Source: Aurelia coerulea
Taxonomy: Eukaryota > Cnidaria > Scyphozoa > Semaeostomeae > Ulmaridae
Direction: 5' to 3'
NCBI GenBank assembly: GCA_039566865.1
Contig: CM076952.1
Location: forward strand, 10,374,501-10,438,500
DNA length: 64,000 bases
In this document: in pieces, positions 10,272-20,441 of the stretch
How positions within the stretch are numbered: the first letter of the stretch is position 1
Layout of the letters: every line of letters begins with the position of its first letter
The notes under the pieces: generated by a model
The model's input: the letters and a program-made list of their open reading frames with translations, nothing else
Told to the model about the DNA's origin: nothing
The model's database searches: none
Translations under genes and position numbers: made by a program

Positions 10272-10545
10272 AGATTTTTCATATTATCCCAAGAAGTTGT
10301 CCATTTCCTTCCATTTCCTTCCATTCCCTTCTTCACATCGTTACGTGTAGTGCTATGTTCGTGTTTCCTGTTTTATGTTGCAATGAGGTAGTCATAGTTT
10401 TTTGCTCCAAATGGTATTGTAATAGTAGCAGGGTATAGTATTTTGTAAGTAGTGTAATTAAGTAATGTGTATTGTAAGTTTTTAGATTGAATGTAAAAAA
10501 AAAGTTTCTTATACATTGGTACCATCAAGTCAAGTCAAGGTATAT

Positions 10546-11467
10546 GACTGAAGCGTACATGCATGTGTATTGAACATTACTGGTGCATTTTGCATTTTGA
10601 CCATGTTAAATTTTTGTTGTGTGAATCTTTAATTTTGAAGATCTTTATTCTGTTTTGAGAATGCTACATTATATTACAGTCATTCACGGGAATATTTTTT
10701 AGCATTTAGGAACAAACTATGACAAACCTGAAAATAAGAAACTTTTAAATTTCAGACCTAAAATTGTTTCTTATTAAAGGAGCCGCTTTTGAAGAAAATG
10801 AGGCCTTTTTCTTACTGTATCGTAAAACCTTCTCTCGCGTTCAACCTCATCTGTTCAAAATCTTGCTAAGTTTTTTAAAAAGCGCCCGGGCAGTATTCTA
10901 AATATGGGCAAAAGAAAGTTATGCGGTGCTTGCCATGGGTCTCCTAAGAAAAATTAGATAGATGCGTACCCATAAATTATTTACTGGTCCCGGCGTTGCT
11001 TAGAAGAAAACCTGCCTGAGAACCGTGATTTTATCAAACAACTTCGCATGAACAAATTTTGATTAGGCCATGCATGTTCAAACGTTATAATCGCAGATAA
11101 GAGACAGGTCAGCTACGACGAAGATTCAAGGCAGAACAAATAGATAGAAATGCAAGCATTCAAATTCATTTAAGTGTAGAAATAGCAAGTTAGACACTAT
11201 CCTTCACATGTCAGAATCGCCCATTATAAAGGTAGGTCCAAAAACTAGCAAAGTATTTAGACACGGACTGAGGTTTACAACCATATAATTTATATGGTAG
11301 GATCACGAACCACGGAAATAAAATGTTCAATTTCATGTTTCACGTCAAAGAATATATCATTTTCACGTTTCCCGTTTCTTGCCAATGAATACTGGCTTTT
11401 CACGTTTGACGAGAAGACAATATCGCCGGAAAGTGTTGCGAATCATGTTTCACGAAATACCCTTTAC
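10546..11467. other. Unassigned AT-rich region
   Basis: No exon, LINE or transposon boundary recognised on either strand. A TAAGAAAC...GTTTCTTA mini-palindrome lies at about 10727-10776. Confidence 0.4.
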
Positions 11468-11475
11468 CACCCTCA

Positions 11476-13208
11476 CAGGGACGGACTGGCCAGTCGGGCT
11501 ACCTGGCTGGGGCCCGAAGGGCCCCAATGGTAAGGCCCCTTTTGGGCCCCTTCAATGCTTCAAAAAATACTTTCAGATGGCTGTTTTTGGCCTAACTTTG
11601 TACAAGTTGCAAAGCAACCAAACGAAAGCAACCAAAATGGTTATGAAGGGCCCTGTAATAATTCTTTCAACATTGAATGTTTGTTTATCTGGCATTTAAA
11701 AATGTCATTGAGGCAACTGGGCCCCGATGAACTGGATGGCCTCTAACTGGCAGACAAAAGGTTAAAGGGAATCTGCAAATGTACAAACTGGAGTGCCTCA
11801 GGCAAGAGTGGCCCAATAGAGAGATGATCGAGGTTCGAGGAACATTTGTAGTAAACAAGGGCCCTTCTCACTTAACCTCTGGCCTTTGCCAGAAGAGCAT
11901 TTATAGTAGTTGACTTGAAAAAAAGTTGTTTTCAGGTGATTTTCAAGCTCTGCCTTCAAGGACTTCTCCCAGGAATGCTTTTTGTCAACAGTAATTCTTT
12001 CCTTCAGCAAAAAGGTAAAATTTTCACAAGTGAAGCATTTCCAATGATCTGAAGCACTTTTCATCGAAATATTTCTTTGGAAAAATCAGAGACGTGGCAA
12101 CGGATGAGGTTGGAGGTGCGGGCATTTACTCTCCCTTAGGATTGTCGAGACTTCCATTTTGGAAGCAGGTAAACTGGATTAAGAGAAGCGTTTTAGGATA
12201 AAATATTCCGAAGGTGGTCATTCATCGAAAACTGTGACAAAAGTATGAAAATTTCTCCTGTGGGGGTACATAACATGTTCAGGGTACGGGTAGTGCCGCC
12301 CATGTGGATGGGTTTTTGGCTCAAAAGTCTCTAAACAAGGGTCCTATTTCGGCAGATTTTCCATAATGGTGGGGTTTCATTGAAATTCCCCAAAAATGGT
12401 TAGAAATTGGCAGATTTCCGCAAAAATTCATCATAAAAGTGGGTACCAAGGCAAATCTCGTTAATTAGAAGAGGGTACCTTTCTAAAATCCGGGCGGTAG
12501 ACCCCCGTCCATACACAAGTCATGTACTCCCTCTGAAATTTCCATTGGTTAAAATGGGATAAAGACAGGTATTCTGAGCCAAAGAAAATGATCTTTGATC
12601 TGAAAGTTTCCTATGGATGCTGATTCATAAAAAAGATTGTTATAAAATGATCAAAAGTATATTTTAGTGCCAGCTAATATGGGATCTGTAGAAGTGCTCT
12701 GAGCCAAAGTAGAGGGCGCTTCCTCAAAAAATTGCCAGGGGGCTTTGCCCCCGACCTTATCGTTCTGCTTTATTCAAGCCTGCGTGCAGCCTCAACAATC
12801 CTATTCTTGAGGCTTTAACAATCCTATTGTTGAAGCTGCAGGCTACTTTATTCCAACTTTGCCCTGGCCAAGCCACTGCGCAAGTTCCCGGGCCAAGTTC
12901 ACTGTTCTTGTGTTCAACTGTCCAACTTATACATAGATGCTCATAGGTATATATCAAGAATTTCATTCTTCAATAGTAGCTTGAGAACGTAGATAGCGAA
13001 ACGCAGCGCATGGAAAGACCATTCAAATCACTAGAAATTATTTCGATACCATTTTAAGCCAATGAACGGAGCGCGTCCGCAAAAAAGTTTTTTGGGGGGA
13101 ATACCCTGGACCCCCAAAAATTTAAAGACGAGCTAAGCAAGCCTTTGGTCTTGGGCCCCTTTATAGCTTAATCGCCCGGGCCCTAATAATACTGCCAGTC
13201 CGCCCCTG
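11476..13208. mobile_element. Non-autonomous hAT-like element, 1.73 kb, 8-bp target duplication
   Basis: Inverted ends CAGGGACGGACTGGCCAGT on the left and its counterpart ending CTGCCAGTCCGCCCCTG on the right, both followed by GGGCCC-rich subterminal DNA. The 8-bp direct repeats are CACCCTCA (11468-11475) and CACCCTCG (13209-13216); the one mismatch is at a CpG. An 8-bp duplication with CAGGG...CCCTG ends is typical of hAT. No intact transposase is present; short minus-strand frames at 11798-12064 and 12757-12966 have no motif I recognise. A segment at about 12257-12510 resembles one at 43384-43640. Confidence 0.8.
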
Positions 13209-13216
13209 CACCCTCG

Positions 13217-13604
13217 TATGATATCATAAAACTGTATGAGAAATGTTGGTACTAACGTTTGGCCTTAGGTGACAAATGGCTATTCTCTGTTGTTGTAAAC
13301 AGGTTTGTGATTTAGTTGTCAACATAAAAATTATGTGATTGTAAACCTTGGCCCCATGCAGCCAATCCAGTTTCCAAAAACTTTCTGATATTTGCACTTG
13401 ACCTCAGTTTAGCAAAAAGACATTACTCCACTTTTAGGGAACGAAGTGTCCATTCAATTGTTTATCAAACAAATGTTTATCATGCATGACTGAGAATGTT
13501 GATTCCAGCAGACAACATAAAGGCGGAACATTCATTCTATCAGGAAAAGTTCAATTAATAATACAAAAAATGCTTTAAAAGAGTCCCCTGGAAAAGAATT
13601 CCCA
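13217..13604. other. Unassigned spacer
   Basis: Nothing recognised on either strand. The next LINE begins with codons for NDLPQAVQ near 13607. Confidence 0.4.
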
Positions 13605-13642
13605 CAAGCAACGATCTCCCACAAGCAGTTCAAGATTCCAAC

Positions 13643-14473
13643 GTGTCCATGTATGCTGATGATACCAGTTTGTGCTACCAGTCTCACGATCTGACTCGGC
13701 TGAATGAGGCTATTAACAGCGATCTTAGAAAGCTGGATGCTTGGCTACAAGGCAACAAGCTTTCCCTGAATGTTGCAAAAACTCATTCAATGCTTGTTTC
13801 CACCAAGCAGAAACACAGCATTCTCAAGGGTCAAAATGAAGACTTGAAATTGAAAATACGGGAAAATGAGCTTGAAGTAGTCAAAAAGACAAAATATCTC
13901 GGTTTGCAAATTGACTGCTCTTTAGATTGGAAAGAACAGATCAAGGCAGTATCTGCCAAGGTCTCCAGGGCAGTTGGATTTCTAAAACATGCCAAGTCTT
14001 TTCTTCCAAAAGAAACTTTGCAAACTCTCTATACAGGTATTGTGGAGCCCCATTTTCGATACTGCTGTTCTGTCTGGGGCTGCGCCGGTTTAACTGAAAT
14101 TAATCAGTTACAAAAACTTCAAAAGCGTGCTGCTAGGATAATAACGAATAGCAGATTCGATGCCCCAAGCAGACCTCTTATCGAAGAGCTGGGATGGAAG
14201 ACCGTTGACGAACTGATTACCAGTGAATCTAAGACAATGGTCTTCAAGTCCCTGAATGAGCTGGCCCCACAATACCTGTGTGACCTCTTCACCCGAAATT
14301 CGCTGTGCTCGTCATACAGTCTTCGTAACTCGGGGACCGACTTGAGGTTACCGATGAAAAGGTCAACTAATGGCCAGAAATGTGTCTCTTATAGAGGCGC
14401 TAAACTATGGAATAGCCTGTCAGCCGAGTCAAAGCAGGCAACCTCTCTGTATAGTTTCAAAAAAACCATCTAA
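13643..14473 (+). pseudogene. LINE ORF2 C-terminal part, open but 5'-truncated
   Basis: 276 residues: MYADDTSLCYQSHDL (catalytic YADD), LQGNKLSLNVAKTHSML, TKYLGLQIDCSLDWKEQIK, GIVEPHFRYCCSVWG, LQKRAARIITNSRFDAPS, LGWKTVDELI and YRGAKLWNSLSAESKQA. No stop or frameshift interrupts it, so this copy is younger or better preserved than many neighbours. It lacks the endonuclease and most of the reverse transcriptase, so it cannot act alone. The first ATG is internal to the family's ORF, and coding similarity begins upstream at about 13607. Confidence 0.9.
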
Positions 14474-14616
14474 AACAGGCACCTTTCCTTTTGCTTTTAT
14501 TGTAAATTTTGAACATTATTGTACATATGTGTTAGATATTGTAAATAAGGTTTTAGTGTTTGATTTAATTAATAGCTTTTTCCCTTTTATATTATATTGT
14601 AATTAACGTTTTTATC

Positions 14617-14659
14617 GGAGGGCCCCTTGAAAAATCAACTTGTTGAAGGGCAACCCTCC
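14617..14659 (+). other. LINE 3'-UTR hairpin, copy A
   Basis: GGAGGG pairs with CCCTCC, CCCT with AGGG, and the apical stem TCAAC with GTTGA. The copy at 29242-29284 keeps the fold with a compensatory change (TCAGC with GCTGA). It is probably the RNA structure that the LINE's reverse transcriptase recognises. Confidence 0.75.
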
Positions 14660-14715
14660 TTAAAAGAATTAAATATGAAATATATATGAAATATGAAAAC
14701 ATTGAAAGAATTACA

Positions 14716-14900
14716 GCAAGAGAAACAGTGCAATGCAAAGCACGGCCCAATTCGTAAGACCAACTATATCATTTTTCATTCTTCTTCTAAAATTGTTCCT
14801 TCTGATTCTACGATAAAATAGGGAAACATATTAAAAGGGGTTTCTTAGGATTCCCCTTAGATGAGCATCTAAGCTGGAAATACCATCTCAGTGAGTGAAC
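14716..14900 (+). mobile_element. LINE ORF2 fragment (another family)
   Basis: Frames read HGPIRKTNYIIFHSSSK, then across a frameshift a block like LDEHLSWKYHL. This is the post-active-site region of an APE LINE (KTxYMIFHxxxK, LGVxxDExLSWxxHI). About 185 bp remain, without catalytic residues. The boundary with the preceding LINE tail is approximate. Confidence 0.6.
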
Positions 14901-14929
14901 TTTCTGAAAAGTTTTTTATCATAATATTT

Positions 14930-15780
14930 ACAATGTATCTAAACTACAAATACAACCTATACACACAATCACACACAACTACACAACGATGCAATTTTCA
15001 CGACAACCCTGCGGCCATTTAAAATTAACTCAAAGTTTGTCCCAAAATAGATGCCAGGTCAGACATTCGGGGAATTTCAATGGATATCGAGATATGCGTG
15101 AGTAATAGTGATGGTCGGAGGAGAAACGTCTTCCCTGGTTACTGTATTGGAACGGACTTTGACAAAAAATATAAAAGAAGTACGTAACAAGACTATGAAA
15201 GAAAAATTGCGTAATGAAAACAAGAAATTGTTTGCGAGAGAATAGGATTGCAGCGATTTATCGAAAACGTTCTGATGCATCAATGTATTTCAGAGTTGCC
15301 TTGTTGATTTCTGTATTCGAGACAATTGTCAGCCTTTCATCGCCATACTACAAAATTCTAAGCATAATTTTGTAAGAAAGGTTTGACAGGCCATTTTGGT
15401 GCAATATTGCATTGAAACTGTTGAGAAGATCACGTCTGCAAACAACAATACAAATGACAAAACAGCAAATAATGTCCCGTATCCTCAATGCCATCGTTTA
15501 TCGAGCACATTGGATCTATTGTATCTTTAAAATTGCGCCTGAACTTATGTAGATTTAGTTTGCTAAGACCCACACGTATCTGTGTAAGAATTGCTAAATC
15601 TTTTGAATCGTGAATACTGAAAACTTATTTTGCAGGGGGGGGGGGGGGGTGAATAAGAGATGATAATTTGTTCTTGAATGCACTTACTGTAGGTGATAAT
15701 CTGATTTCAGGATCAAGCACGTTCCACTCAGATAGACAATGAGGATAAAAACTTCCATCATAACTGACAAGAAAAGTAGA
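14930..15780 (-). mobile_element. 3' end of a minus-strand LINE of the 3967/38539 group
   Basis: The minus-strand translation gives SFYPHCLSEWNVLDPEIRL, SAFKNKLSSLIHPP, then (after a C run) FSIHDSKDLAILTQIRVGL, KLNLHKFRRNFKDTIDPMC and EDTGHYLLFCH. This is the same C-terminal Cys/His region as 9784-10271. The 3' untranslated part (about 14930-15300) shares wording with those at 10330-10500 and 54265-54700. A run of 15 G at 15635-15649 on the plus strand replaces the codons for the PPANS segment. Confidence 0.75.
15635..15649. repeat. Homopolymer run of 15 G
   Basis: Lies inside a LINE C-terminal reading at the site where relatives have a proline pair (CCACCTGC). It looks like expansion of a short C tract on the minus strand. 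Confidence 0.9.
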
Positions 15781-15789
15781 ATTGGAGTT

Positions 15790-16170
15790 ACAGTTACACG
15801 TGCAGTTACACGACACGGAGACAATCCGGTGTCATTCCACTCCGTGGAGGTGAGGTGACAATGAATCCGATGCACTCCGCCCTGCATTCCATCTCGTGTA
15901 ACTGCACCAATCCGGTTTGACACCACTTCCTTTGCTCGTGTAAGTACGCCAATCCGATGTGGCCCCAATCCATTTGGGCTTCGCAGTTGTCAAATACAAT
16001 AGATTTAGACTTCGCAGTGCATGGCGACTCGGTGTCGTGTAACTGTAATCAAAAATGGGTTCATGGCAATCCGGTGTCGTGTAACTACAATGAAAATGGT
16101 GCGATTTTGACGCAGATGTGTTGAAACCAATCCGATGCGAAAAGCAATCCGGCATCTTGTAACCCAGGCC
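15790..16170. repeat. Degenerate interspersed repeat of an ATCCGGTGTCGTGTAACTG-like unit
   Basis: At least six imperfect copies of CAATCCGGTGTC and/or CGTGTAACTG occur at irregular 30-70 bp spacing (for example about 15800-15830, 15900-15925, 15945-15965, 16035-16050, 16065-16085, 16130-16160). No reading frame runs through them convincingly. Confidence 0.6.
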
Positions 16171-16345
16171 TGCACTACATAAATTGTGTGTATTAAGTTT
16201 TATCATGCTGAAGACCGAATAAGTTGTGACAATTTACTTTGTGGGAAAAAACTACCTCTTGTTTGCCTTGGATATTTGTCCAGCATGTCAGTTTGTACTT
16301 GTGAGAAAGTTTCACAGTTTCCTAACAGATTGAATTGCATTTCAG

Positions 16346-16421
16346 CCGAAAACTTCAAAAGCTTCTAAGTTTGCGATTCCTTTTCATTCGTATGGGAGAC
16401 GCTTAGATTTTGATAACTCTG
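16346..16421 (+). CDS. Candidate host exon (possible NOA1-like gene)
   Basis: A 76-bp open stretch between an acceptor (TTGCATTTCAG) and a donor (GTATGT). It reads KTSKASKFAIPFHSYGRR then LDFDNS and ends in phase 1. The next candidate exon (17338) begins with two bases that would complete the codon. The reading vaguely resembles a segment upstream of the GTPase DTPG motif in NOA1-type proteins. Support is only splice signals, an open frame and phase match, so this is tentative. Confidence 0.35.
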
Positions 16422-17337
16422 GTATGTCTATGGCCTCTGTACTTAAAAAAAATGAGAATTAAATCTGAATGTGGTTCAAGTCCCTGCGCTAATGAGCCTG
16501 CCACGTAGAATGAAGAGAGTCACCAAGTCTCTGTAATTGCAGTCTAAAGGAATCACGAGGTGTGGTCACATTTAGAGGGAGGGCCAAGAAGCTGCGTCAT
16601 AAGCTTAGCTTCTCAGCGTCCTAAAGCTTCTCAGCGTCCTAAAACTACCTTCGTATGAAATGTAGAATCATAGGAAAAATAGTTAAATCAATAGTCCCAT
16701 TGGGAGTACAACATAAGTATTGTATTGTTTTTATCACATCCAACTCTCTTTATTTTGAATTCTTCTTATATACTGAGTGAGCTAAAAAAAATGTGAACCG
16801 ATAAATATTTCATGCATAAAAGGGTACATTTTTTCCTTCGCATAGTTTACTTGATATTGATTTGTTGCTCGGAAATTACTTGGGTTATATCTAAACATTG
16901 GAAAGGTTTCGTAAACTTCATTTTGAAATGTTGACAAGTGCACAGGAAGTAAACGTATAGAGTGTTATTGAAAATTTAGGAAACTGTTAAGAAAGTCCGA
17001 GTACTCAAACTCTGATACTGTTAGAAAAACTTTCAGTACTGGCCCTATTTCTTAGTTTCTTACAAAAATTATAGATGTAATCAAAAGTAATGAGTATTTC
17101 TAACATTGTAGGTAGCTAAATGGCCTGGCTACATCCCCATCATTTTTTGCCATTTAATCGATATGGTGAATTGGCGAAAGAAAAGGATGTTGGGAAACCA
17201 AGCAGATCTAAAGCCCGTTGAAATTCTTCAAAAACAGTTGATCAGTTTGATCATTACGAAACAGTAACCAATACATTTTGCATTAGCTTTCGAATAGACA
17301 TGTTAGATTGATTTTCCCCATTTTATGCAAACAATAG
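16422..17337. other. Unassigned, possibly intronic
   Basis: No clear exon or element. A partly palindromic stretch at about 16985-17065 contains AAGAAAG...CAGTACTG...GTTTCTTAC, like the short repeats described in findings. Confidence 0.4.
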
Positions 17338-17429
17338 TCAATAATGAAAACGAATTTTCCATTTCTGACGTAAGGAAACTTTTAACACCACAAGAGGATG
17401 CATCCAATGCCCTGCATGTTCCCAAGATG
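17338..17429 (+). CDS. Candidate host exon (possible NOA1-like gene)
   Basis: 92 bp between the acceptor ACAATAG and the donor GTATGC. After two bases that finish a split codon it reads NNENEFSISDVRKLLTPQED then ASNALHVPKM and ends in phase 0. Composition is codon-like and unlike any LINE here. I link it to the gene at 35967/53716 only because of order, strand and compatible phase. An ATG at 17325 also gives an open frame, so it could instead be a small unrelated ORF. Confidence 0.4.
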
Positions 17430-17620
17430 GTATGCCCATTTTGTTGTAATTCTTCAGTTGATCTAACTAGAAGCCTGTTTTCAATGAATGTTGATGGTTT
17501 TCAGAACTACATTAATAACTAAATCTTCCTTTTTGCAATTTTGCAATCTCGATGAAAATAGCAAAAATAGAAGCGATATGTGCTAAGCATTGTGGCAAAA
17601 CCTAAACAATGTTTGATTAA

Positions 17621-18519
17621 ACAGTCGTGGCCAAAAATTTAAGACCACATTTTGTCAACAACGTTCCTTGGCGTAACGATATGGAACCCTACCACTCTGT
17701 TTATTTTACTTTCTTGACTCCAAATTTTGATGTTCTTTTTTTGAATTTCGGTGCCATTTTGCTATGACGTCAGAATGAAATCTATAGAAATTCTCGGAAA
17801 TTGCAATTGTTCTGCCAACAAGGGGTGTGGCCCAAAAATTGTGTTACTCAGCTGGATTTTACATCAATCTATGCACATTTCATTTCTATGATTTGTTTGC
17901 AAAATGTGGAAACTCCACGAAGAATATTGCTTCAGAGAAGAAGGTAGTGGAGGGCCTTCAGTCCACAGCTTTGTCCATACGTTTAAGACCATCCTTGGAA
18001 AAGCGTGAAAAAATTCTGTGCTTATGAGGTAAGAGCCTCTGATGCTCGATTTTTTAAATCATGAAATAATTCTTAAACATTAATTCGAATAACTATGTGA
18101 TTTGTAACTTCAAACCAAAAAAAACAAAGGGCTGGTCTTAAACTTATGGCCATAGCTGTGGACTGAAGGTTCTCTGCTACCTTTTTCCCTAAAGGAATAT
18201 TCTTCGTGGGGATTCGATGTTTTGCAGACTAATTATAGAAATGAATTGTGCATAGATTGATGTAAAATCCAGCGGAGTAACACAATTTCTGGTTCACACG
18301 CCTTGTCGGCAGAACCATTGTAATTTCCGAGAATTTCTACAGCTTTCTTTGTGACGTCATTGCAAAATGGCGCCGAAATTAAAAAAACAACATCAAAATT
18401 TGGAATCTACGTTGAAAGTTAATCTAAATAAGCTCCAACAGAGTTGGAAGGGTTCCATATCGTTGCGCCAAGAAAAGTCGTTGACAAAAATGTGGTCTTA
18501 AATTTTTGGCCACGACTGT
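17621..18519. mobile_element. Tc1/mariner-like MITE with very long inverted repeats, 0.9 kb
   Basis: ACAGTCGTGGCCAAAAATTT on the left is mirrored on the right. The arms remain similar for roughly 400 bp, including CACGAAGAATATT, the TGTGCATAGATTGATGTAAA block and TGACGTCA-like sites, so nearly the whole element is a foldback. ACAGT(C/G)xTGGCCAAAA ends are a Tc1-type signature. The right flank has TA and the left has AA, so the expected TA duplication is not clean. No transposase is encoded. Confidence 0.8.
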
Positions 18520-18690
18520 ATGATTTGGGTGGCTTTGTTTATTTGGTGTAACAGATTTTACTGCTCGGTTTTTTGGGTCACACCGGTATGTCCTGTCTAG
18601 TTTTTAGTCAAGCTTGTGATTTATCAAGTGACTAATATAATATTATTTCCATACTTTGACGCATTGGTAAATTTTAATCATTTGTTATAG

Positions 18691-18741
18691 ATATCAAGAG
18701 CTTCCCTTGAGGATCAATCCAAAAGAGATGAACTACCTAAG
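18691..18741 (+). CDS. Weak candidate host exon, 51 bp
   Basis: Open in phase 0 between TTTGTTATAG and GTACTT, reading ISRASLEDQSKRDELPK. It is too short to identify. It could be chance; it is listed because it keeps phase with the exon ending at 17429. Confidence 0.25.
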
Positions 18742-19159
18742 GTACTTTTTACACCTAACTTTTTAAGGCAATCTGTCCACTTGCTGATTTGATGTTTGCA
18801 ATGAATTCTGATTGATTGTACCCCGAACAACTGTCAATAGATCACTGACTCCCGTTTGTAAGAAAATTGCCCGTGTTGAAACTTTGATAGAGAAGGTTTT
18901 CAAAACAATTGTCCAAAGAGCACTGCTCAATTTGAGTACCATTTTGACTCAAAATAGCTCCTTTTCATGCCCATCATTGATGGGAAAGCATGCTCACATT
19001 TTGCTGAGGAGGAACTAGTTTGAGCACGAAACAATCTCGCATTGTTAATTTCTGACAATGTTAAGTGATTCGTTATTGCCTGGTTAGGAAAATGCTCGGA
19101 AGACAGTTGCTTCCGGAAAAAAACTATTAAATCAAAATTACTGAAAATTACAATTTAAT
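18742..19159. other. Unassigned spacer
   Basis: A plus-strand frame at 18812-19018 has no recognisable motif. No element boundary is seen. Confidence 0.35.
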
Positions 19160-19164
19160 TCTTA

Positions 19165-19781
19165 AGATAAGTTGAAGCCTCATTTGACGAGAATGGTGAA
19201 ATTCTTCAAATTGATGACATGGAGGCCGTCACATATCATTACTTCGCAAATATAACAGAGAGTCTAGGAATTTATGAGGACCAGGCAGTGTTATCACAAA
19301 CAAACGGAATAAATGATCCCATTGAAAAAGCTATCAAGAAATATGAAAATCATCCTAGCATCAAGATGATTAAAGGAAGTTGCGAGCTATGCCAATTTGA
19401 ATTCAAGCCAGTGACTGTAAGTGAAATACTTCTGCAGATAGAAAAGCTAAATTCAAAGAAAGCATCACCGGTAAACAGCATCCCTGCCAAGATCCTTAAA
19501 CAAAATTCAGACATTTTTGCCGTCCTCATCCAGAAAATTTTTAATTCTGATTTGTCAAGAAACAATTTTCCAAAACAATTGAAAACTGGTGAGATCTCGT
19601 CTCTTTTCAAAAGTCTTGATGCTTTTATCAAGAAGAATTATAGACCGATAACGGTTTATCATCTTTTTCCAAAATTTATGAGAGGGTTTTAGAAAGTCAA
19701 ATAAAATCTCATGCCCTTTGCTTCCTTTCTCCTCTTTTGTGTGGATTTCGAGAGGGCTATGGAACCCAGCATGCACTTGTA
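19165..19781 (+). pseudogene. LINE B ORF2, linker and reverse transcriptase start
   Basis: Aligns with residues around 450-620 of the intact 1024-residue protein: FANITESLGIYED, GINDPIEKAI, HPSIKMIKGSCE, NSKKASPVNSIPAKILKQNS, FPKQLKTGEISSLFK and NYRPITV. A frameshift near 19690 breaks it before SPLLCGFREGYGTQHALV. The last codons form one copy of the 9-bp target duplication of the MITE. Confidence 0.85.
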
Positions 19782-20232
19782 TAGCCTGTTAACCAGACCC
19801 AATTTCAAAGGAAATAGTGGTCTGTTCAATACCGCCATAAAGCTTGTTCAGGGCCTCTATTTCGAGAGGGCTGTTTTCCAAGTTTTGTGGAAAATGTATG
19901 CGCATAATTGTCTCGCAGCTCAAAATATTATCATAAAAACAAAGAGCGAACTATTTTAGTGCAGCAAGGGAGACAGCTTAATCAATTGCACGATTAGACC
20001 CTTAGGTCAGAGATCAAATTTCTATGCAAGGCGGAACAAAGAGTAATCAGGGCGCATTCAGATTGCAGTATTCTTTTTCAGAAAAATTTCAAAGAGCTTC
20101 CTGGGTAAATGGTTTCTTTACAAATAGTCAGCAACTTATTCTGAGGAAGTCTCAAACGAGGTTTGAACAAGCTTTACGGCGGTATTGAACATACCACCAG
20201 TTCCTTTGAAATTGGGTCTGGCTAACAGGCTA
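19782..20232. mobile_element. 451-bp MITE with perfect 9-bp target duplication (TAGCCTG family)
   Basis: Ends TAGCCTGTTAACCAGACC on the left and ...CTAACAGGCTA on the right; inverted similarity continues through CCAATTTCAAAGGAA and CAATACCGCC. It is flanked by GCACTTGTA on both sides (19773-19781 and 20233-20241). No transposase. A 9-bp duplication suggests mobilisation by a Mutator-like transposase, but that is inference. A 49-bp relative made only of these ends is at 49800-49848. Confidence 0.9.
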
Positions 20233-20255
20233 GCACTTGTAAGACTAATAGAGCA

Positions 20256-20405
20256 CTGGAAAGGGAATGTGATCGAATGAAGCTTAAATACATTGACAAT
20301 TCTAACATTGATCCAAAATTACATCTTAATCGAAGTGGGCTACATTTAAATTATGCAGGTACCGTTATTCTAGCCAATAACTTTATAAGGGAAATGGGAT
20401 ATTGA
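20256..20405 (+). pseudogene. LINE A ORF1 C-terminal remnant (SGNH esterase-like)
   Basis: A 50-codon open frame entering from the 5' truncation: LERECDRMKLKYIDNS, then DPKLHLNRSGLHLNYAGT and LANNFIREMGY, then TGA. The GLHLNYxGTxxLAxNF pattern matches the last catalytic block (DxxHLN-like) of the esterase domain known in CR1-group ORF1 proteins. It ends 36 bp before the ORF2 start. A comparable remnant lies at 29336-29415. Confidence 0.7.
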
Positions 20406-20441
20406 CTAGACAAAAACTGTTACGACCTATATGCGGACACT

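Larger units (their letters stand above)
3967..10545 (+). mobile_element. Decayed APE-type LINE (relative of the 2A-bearing LINE), split by an Academ-like transposon
   Basis: A plus-strand LINE fragment from the reverse transcriptase to the 3' end. It is interrupted at 5307-9734 and resumes at 9738. Its reading ([106 protein letters not shown]) parallels the minus-strand LINE at 38539-41525. Several frameshifts make it dead. It ends near 10545 with repeats of TCAAG. The Academ insertion point lies between codons for VGQI and ARTEKF. Confidence 0.85.
13605..14705 (+). mobile_element. 5'-truncated CR1/L2-type LINE, 3' third
   Basis: Starts inside the reverse transcriptase just before the active site and runs to the 3' end. 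It is the same family as the LINE at 25925-29330, and the protein and 3' hairpin align throughout. The 3' end carries the GGAGGG...CCCTCC hairpin (14617-14659) and then a tail of AAATATGAAAT-like repeats. 5' truncation at the reverse-transcriptase active site is normal for LINE insertion. Confidence 0.9.

Noticed and set aside
15790..16170. CRISPR-like array
   Set aside because: Repeat units are degenerate with irregular spacing, and the DNA is eukaryotic.
18812..19018. Frame beginning MIVPRTTVNRSL as the missing NOA1 exon
   Set aside because: IVPRT is suggestive, but the following residues do not fit the expected GG-x-R-x-D segment and there are no convincing splice sites.
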